From: Zymomonas sp.
GTDB taxonomy: Bacteria > Pseudomonadota > Alphaproteobacteria > Sphingomonadales > Sphingomonadaceae
Assembly (NCBI RefSeq): GCF_020216885.1
Contig: NZ_JAIWON010000045.1
Span: forward strand, 1-15,279
Direction of reading: 5' to 3'
DNA length: 15,279 nt
Positions within the stretch are counted from its first letter, which is position 1, and each line of letters opens with the position of its first letter. The position numbers were made by a program, and so were the translations under genes. The notes under the pieces are model-generated. The model made no database searches. It was not told the origin of the DNA and was given only the letters and a program-made list of their open reading frames with translations. Below are positions 14,147 through 15,279 of the stretch, piece by piece.

Positions 14147-15279
14147 ATGGCGCAAAATAAAATGCTGTCCTTTGTTCATCTGAAACAAGCCTATCCTGAA
14201 AAACGATCAGCACAGGAAAGAGACAAAGACTTTAACGAGATTTATCGGTCTTTCTCTGACGAACAGGCGAGCTGTCAGGCATCCCGTTGTTCTCAATGTG
14301 GTGTGCCGTATTGTTCAGCTTACTGTCCGCTGCATAACAATATTCCCGACTGGCTAAAAATGACGGCAGAAGGCCGGTTGCAGGATGCCTATGCCCTTTC
14401 CAGCGCAACTTCGACCATGCCGGAAATTTGTGGCCGCATTTGCCCGCAAGACCGTCTTTGTGAAGGTAACTGCGTTATTGAGAATTCCGGTCACGGTGCA
14501 GTCACCATTGGGTCGGTTGAAAAATACATCACCGATACGGCATGGAAAGAAGGTTGGGTCGAACCCTTACAGCCGATAACTGAACTTGATATTTCGGTTG
14601 GGATTATCGGTTCGGGGCCTGCTGGATTGACGGCGGCTGAAAAATTACGGCAGCAGGGGTATCAGGTCCATGTTTATGATCGCCATGATCGTGCCGGTGG
14701 CCTTTTGACCTATGGTATCCCCGGCTTTAAACTAGAAAAAGACATTGTTGCACGTCGTGTTAAACGATTGGCCGATGGGGGTGTAACCTTCCATACTAAT
14801 TTCCACGTCGGCAAAGATGCCAGTCTTGAAGAATTGCGTAAGCGCCATGCGGCTATTCTGATCGCAACCGGTGTTTATAAAGCCCGTGGCCTAGCTACCC
14901 CCGGTAAAGAATTAAATGGCATTGTTGATGCGCTGGATTTCCTGATTAGCTCTAACCGTAAATCTTTTGGTGATAAGGTTGAGGCCTTTGATAATGGAAC
15001 CCTTGATGCCAAGGGTAAAAAAGTAGTGGTCATCGGTGGTGGTGACACCGCGATGGACTGCGTCAGAACAGCTATCCGTCAGGGGGCAGAATCTGTCCGC
15101 TGTCTCTATCGTCGCGATCGGGTCAATATGCCTGGTTCCGCACGTGAAGTAAAAAATGCTGAGGATGAAGGCGCAGAATTTGTCTGGTTATCTGCACCGG
15201 AATCTTTTGTCGGAAAAGGCCATGTTGAATCTGTAAAAGTCCGTGGAATGCGTCTTGGTGCGCCAGATGGTTCTGGCCG
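14147..15279 (+). CDS. gltD: glutamate synthase small (beta) subunit, N-terminal part (runs off right edge)
   Basis: 377 codons of a protein usually about 470-480 residues long; the C-terminus is outside the window. GltD passes electrons from NADPH through FAD and Fe-S clusters to the large subunit GltB, which makes two glutamates from glutamine and 2-oxoglutarate. Visible are the N-terminal cysteine cluster CSQCGVPYCSAYCPLHNNIP (residues 48-67), a second set Cys95/99/105/109, the FAD fold GIIGSGPAG (152-160), the GGLLTYGIPGFKL segment, and the NADPH-binding IGGGDTAMDC. The ATG at 14147 is preceded by AAGGAAA at good spacing. An ATG at 14131 is out of frame. A gltB partner would be expected nearby, but the window ends before it. 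Confidence 0.95.
   Translation, partial: MAQNKMLSFVHLKQAYPEKRSAQERDKDFNEIYRSFSDEQASCQASRCSQCGVPYCSAYCPLHNNIPDWLKMTAEGRLQDAYALSSATSTMPEICGRICPQDRLCEGNCVIENSGHGAVTIGSVEKYITDTAWKEGWVEPLQPITELDISVGIIGSGPAGLTAAEKLRQQGYQVHVYDRHDRAGGLLTYGIPGFKLEKDIVARRVKRLADGGVTFHTNFHVGKDASLEELRKRHAAILIATGVYKARGLATPGKELNGIVDALDFLISSNRKSFGDKVEAFDNGTLDAKGKKVVVIGGGDTAMDCVRTAIRQGAESVRCLYRRDRVNMPGSAREVKNAEDEGAEFVWLSAPESFVGKGHVESVKVRGMRLGAPDGSG

Overview
The window looks like chromosomal DNA of an alphaproteobacterium of the sphingomonad group, most likely Zymomonas mobilis or a close relative. This is inferred from moderate GC with AT-rich intergenic DNA, a DivL-type tyrosine 'histidine kinase' followed by tsaE and a MurU-like nucleotidyltransferase, a type II NADH dehydrogenase, and the order ndh / uracil-DNA glycosylase / tRNA-Leu / uppP / gltD. 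No mobile element, CRISPR array or phage gene is visible; this is core-genome DNA.

Layout. Positions 1-5943 are read leftward: a large sensor-kinase-like gene (3643-5943), a CAU-anticodon tRNA that is probably tRNA-Ile2 (3505-3579), divL (967-3354), tsaE (459-932), and the 5' part of a murU-like gene running off the left edge. An Lrp/AsnC regulator (6204-6686, +) faces a periplasmic repeat protein (6925-8220, -), with two terminators between them. After a 363-base intergenic region comes a CynX-type MFS transporter (8584-9831, +), convergent with yciB (9836-10438, -) with only 4 bases between the stops. Divergent from yciB is ndh (10704-12029, +), which ends in a strong terminator. It is followed by a stand-alone UdgX-type uracil-DNA glycosylase (12162-12779, +), tRNA-Leu(CAG) (12988-13075, -), uppP (13186-13989, +) and the 5' part of gltD (14147 to the right edge, +).

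How the genes relate. divL and the other kinase-like gene are both receptor-type proteins of the alphaproteobacterial cell-cycle and signalling kind. Each has lost a different part of the kinase core: DivL has Tyr in place of the phosphoacceptor His plus a worn ATP site, and its neighbour keeps the His but has a badly worn ATP site. murU and uppP serve peptidoglycan precursor recycling and carrier-lipid recycling, yciB is an inner-membrane envelope protein, ndh feeds electrons from NADH to quinone, and gltD serves ammonia assimilation.

The most interesting non-coding signals are a 10-base-pair stem that would bury the start codon of the MFS transporter, a 9-bp inverted repeat spaced 50 bp apart upstream of the lrp-like gene, and a structured leader upstream of ndh. 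I did not find a clearly new multi-gene system. The best leads are the two eroded kinases, the free-standing UdgX and the MFS leader.
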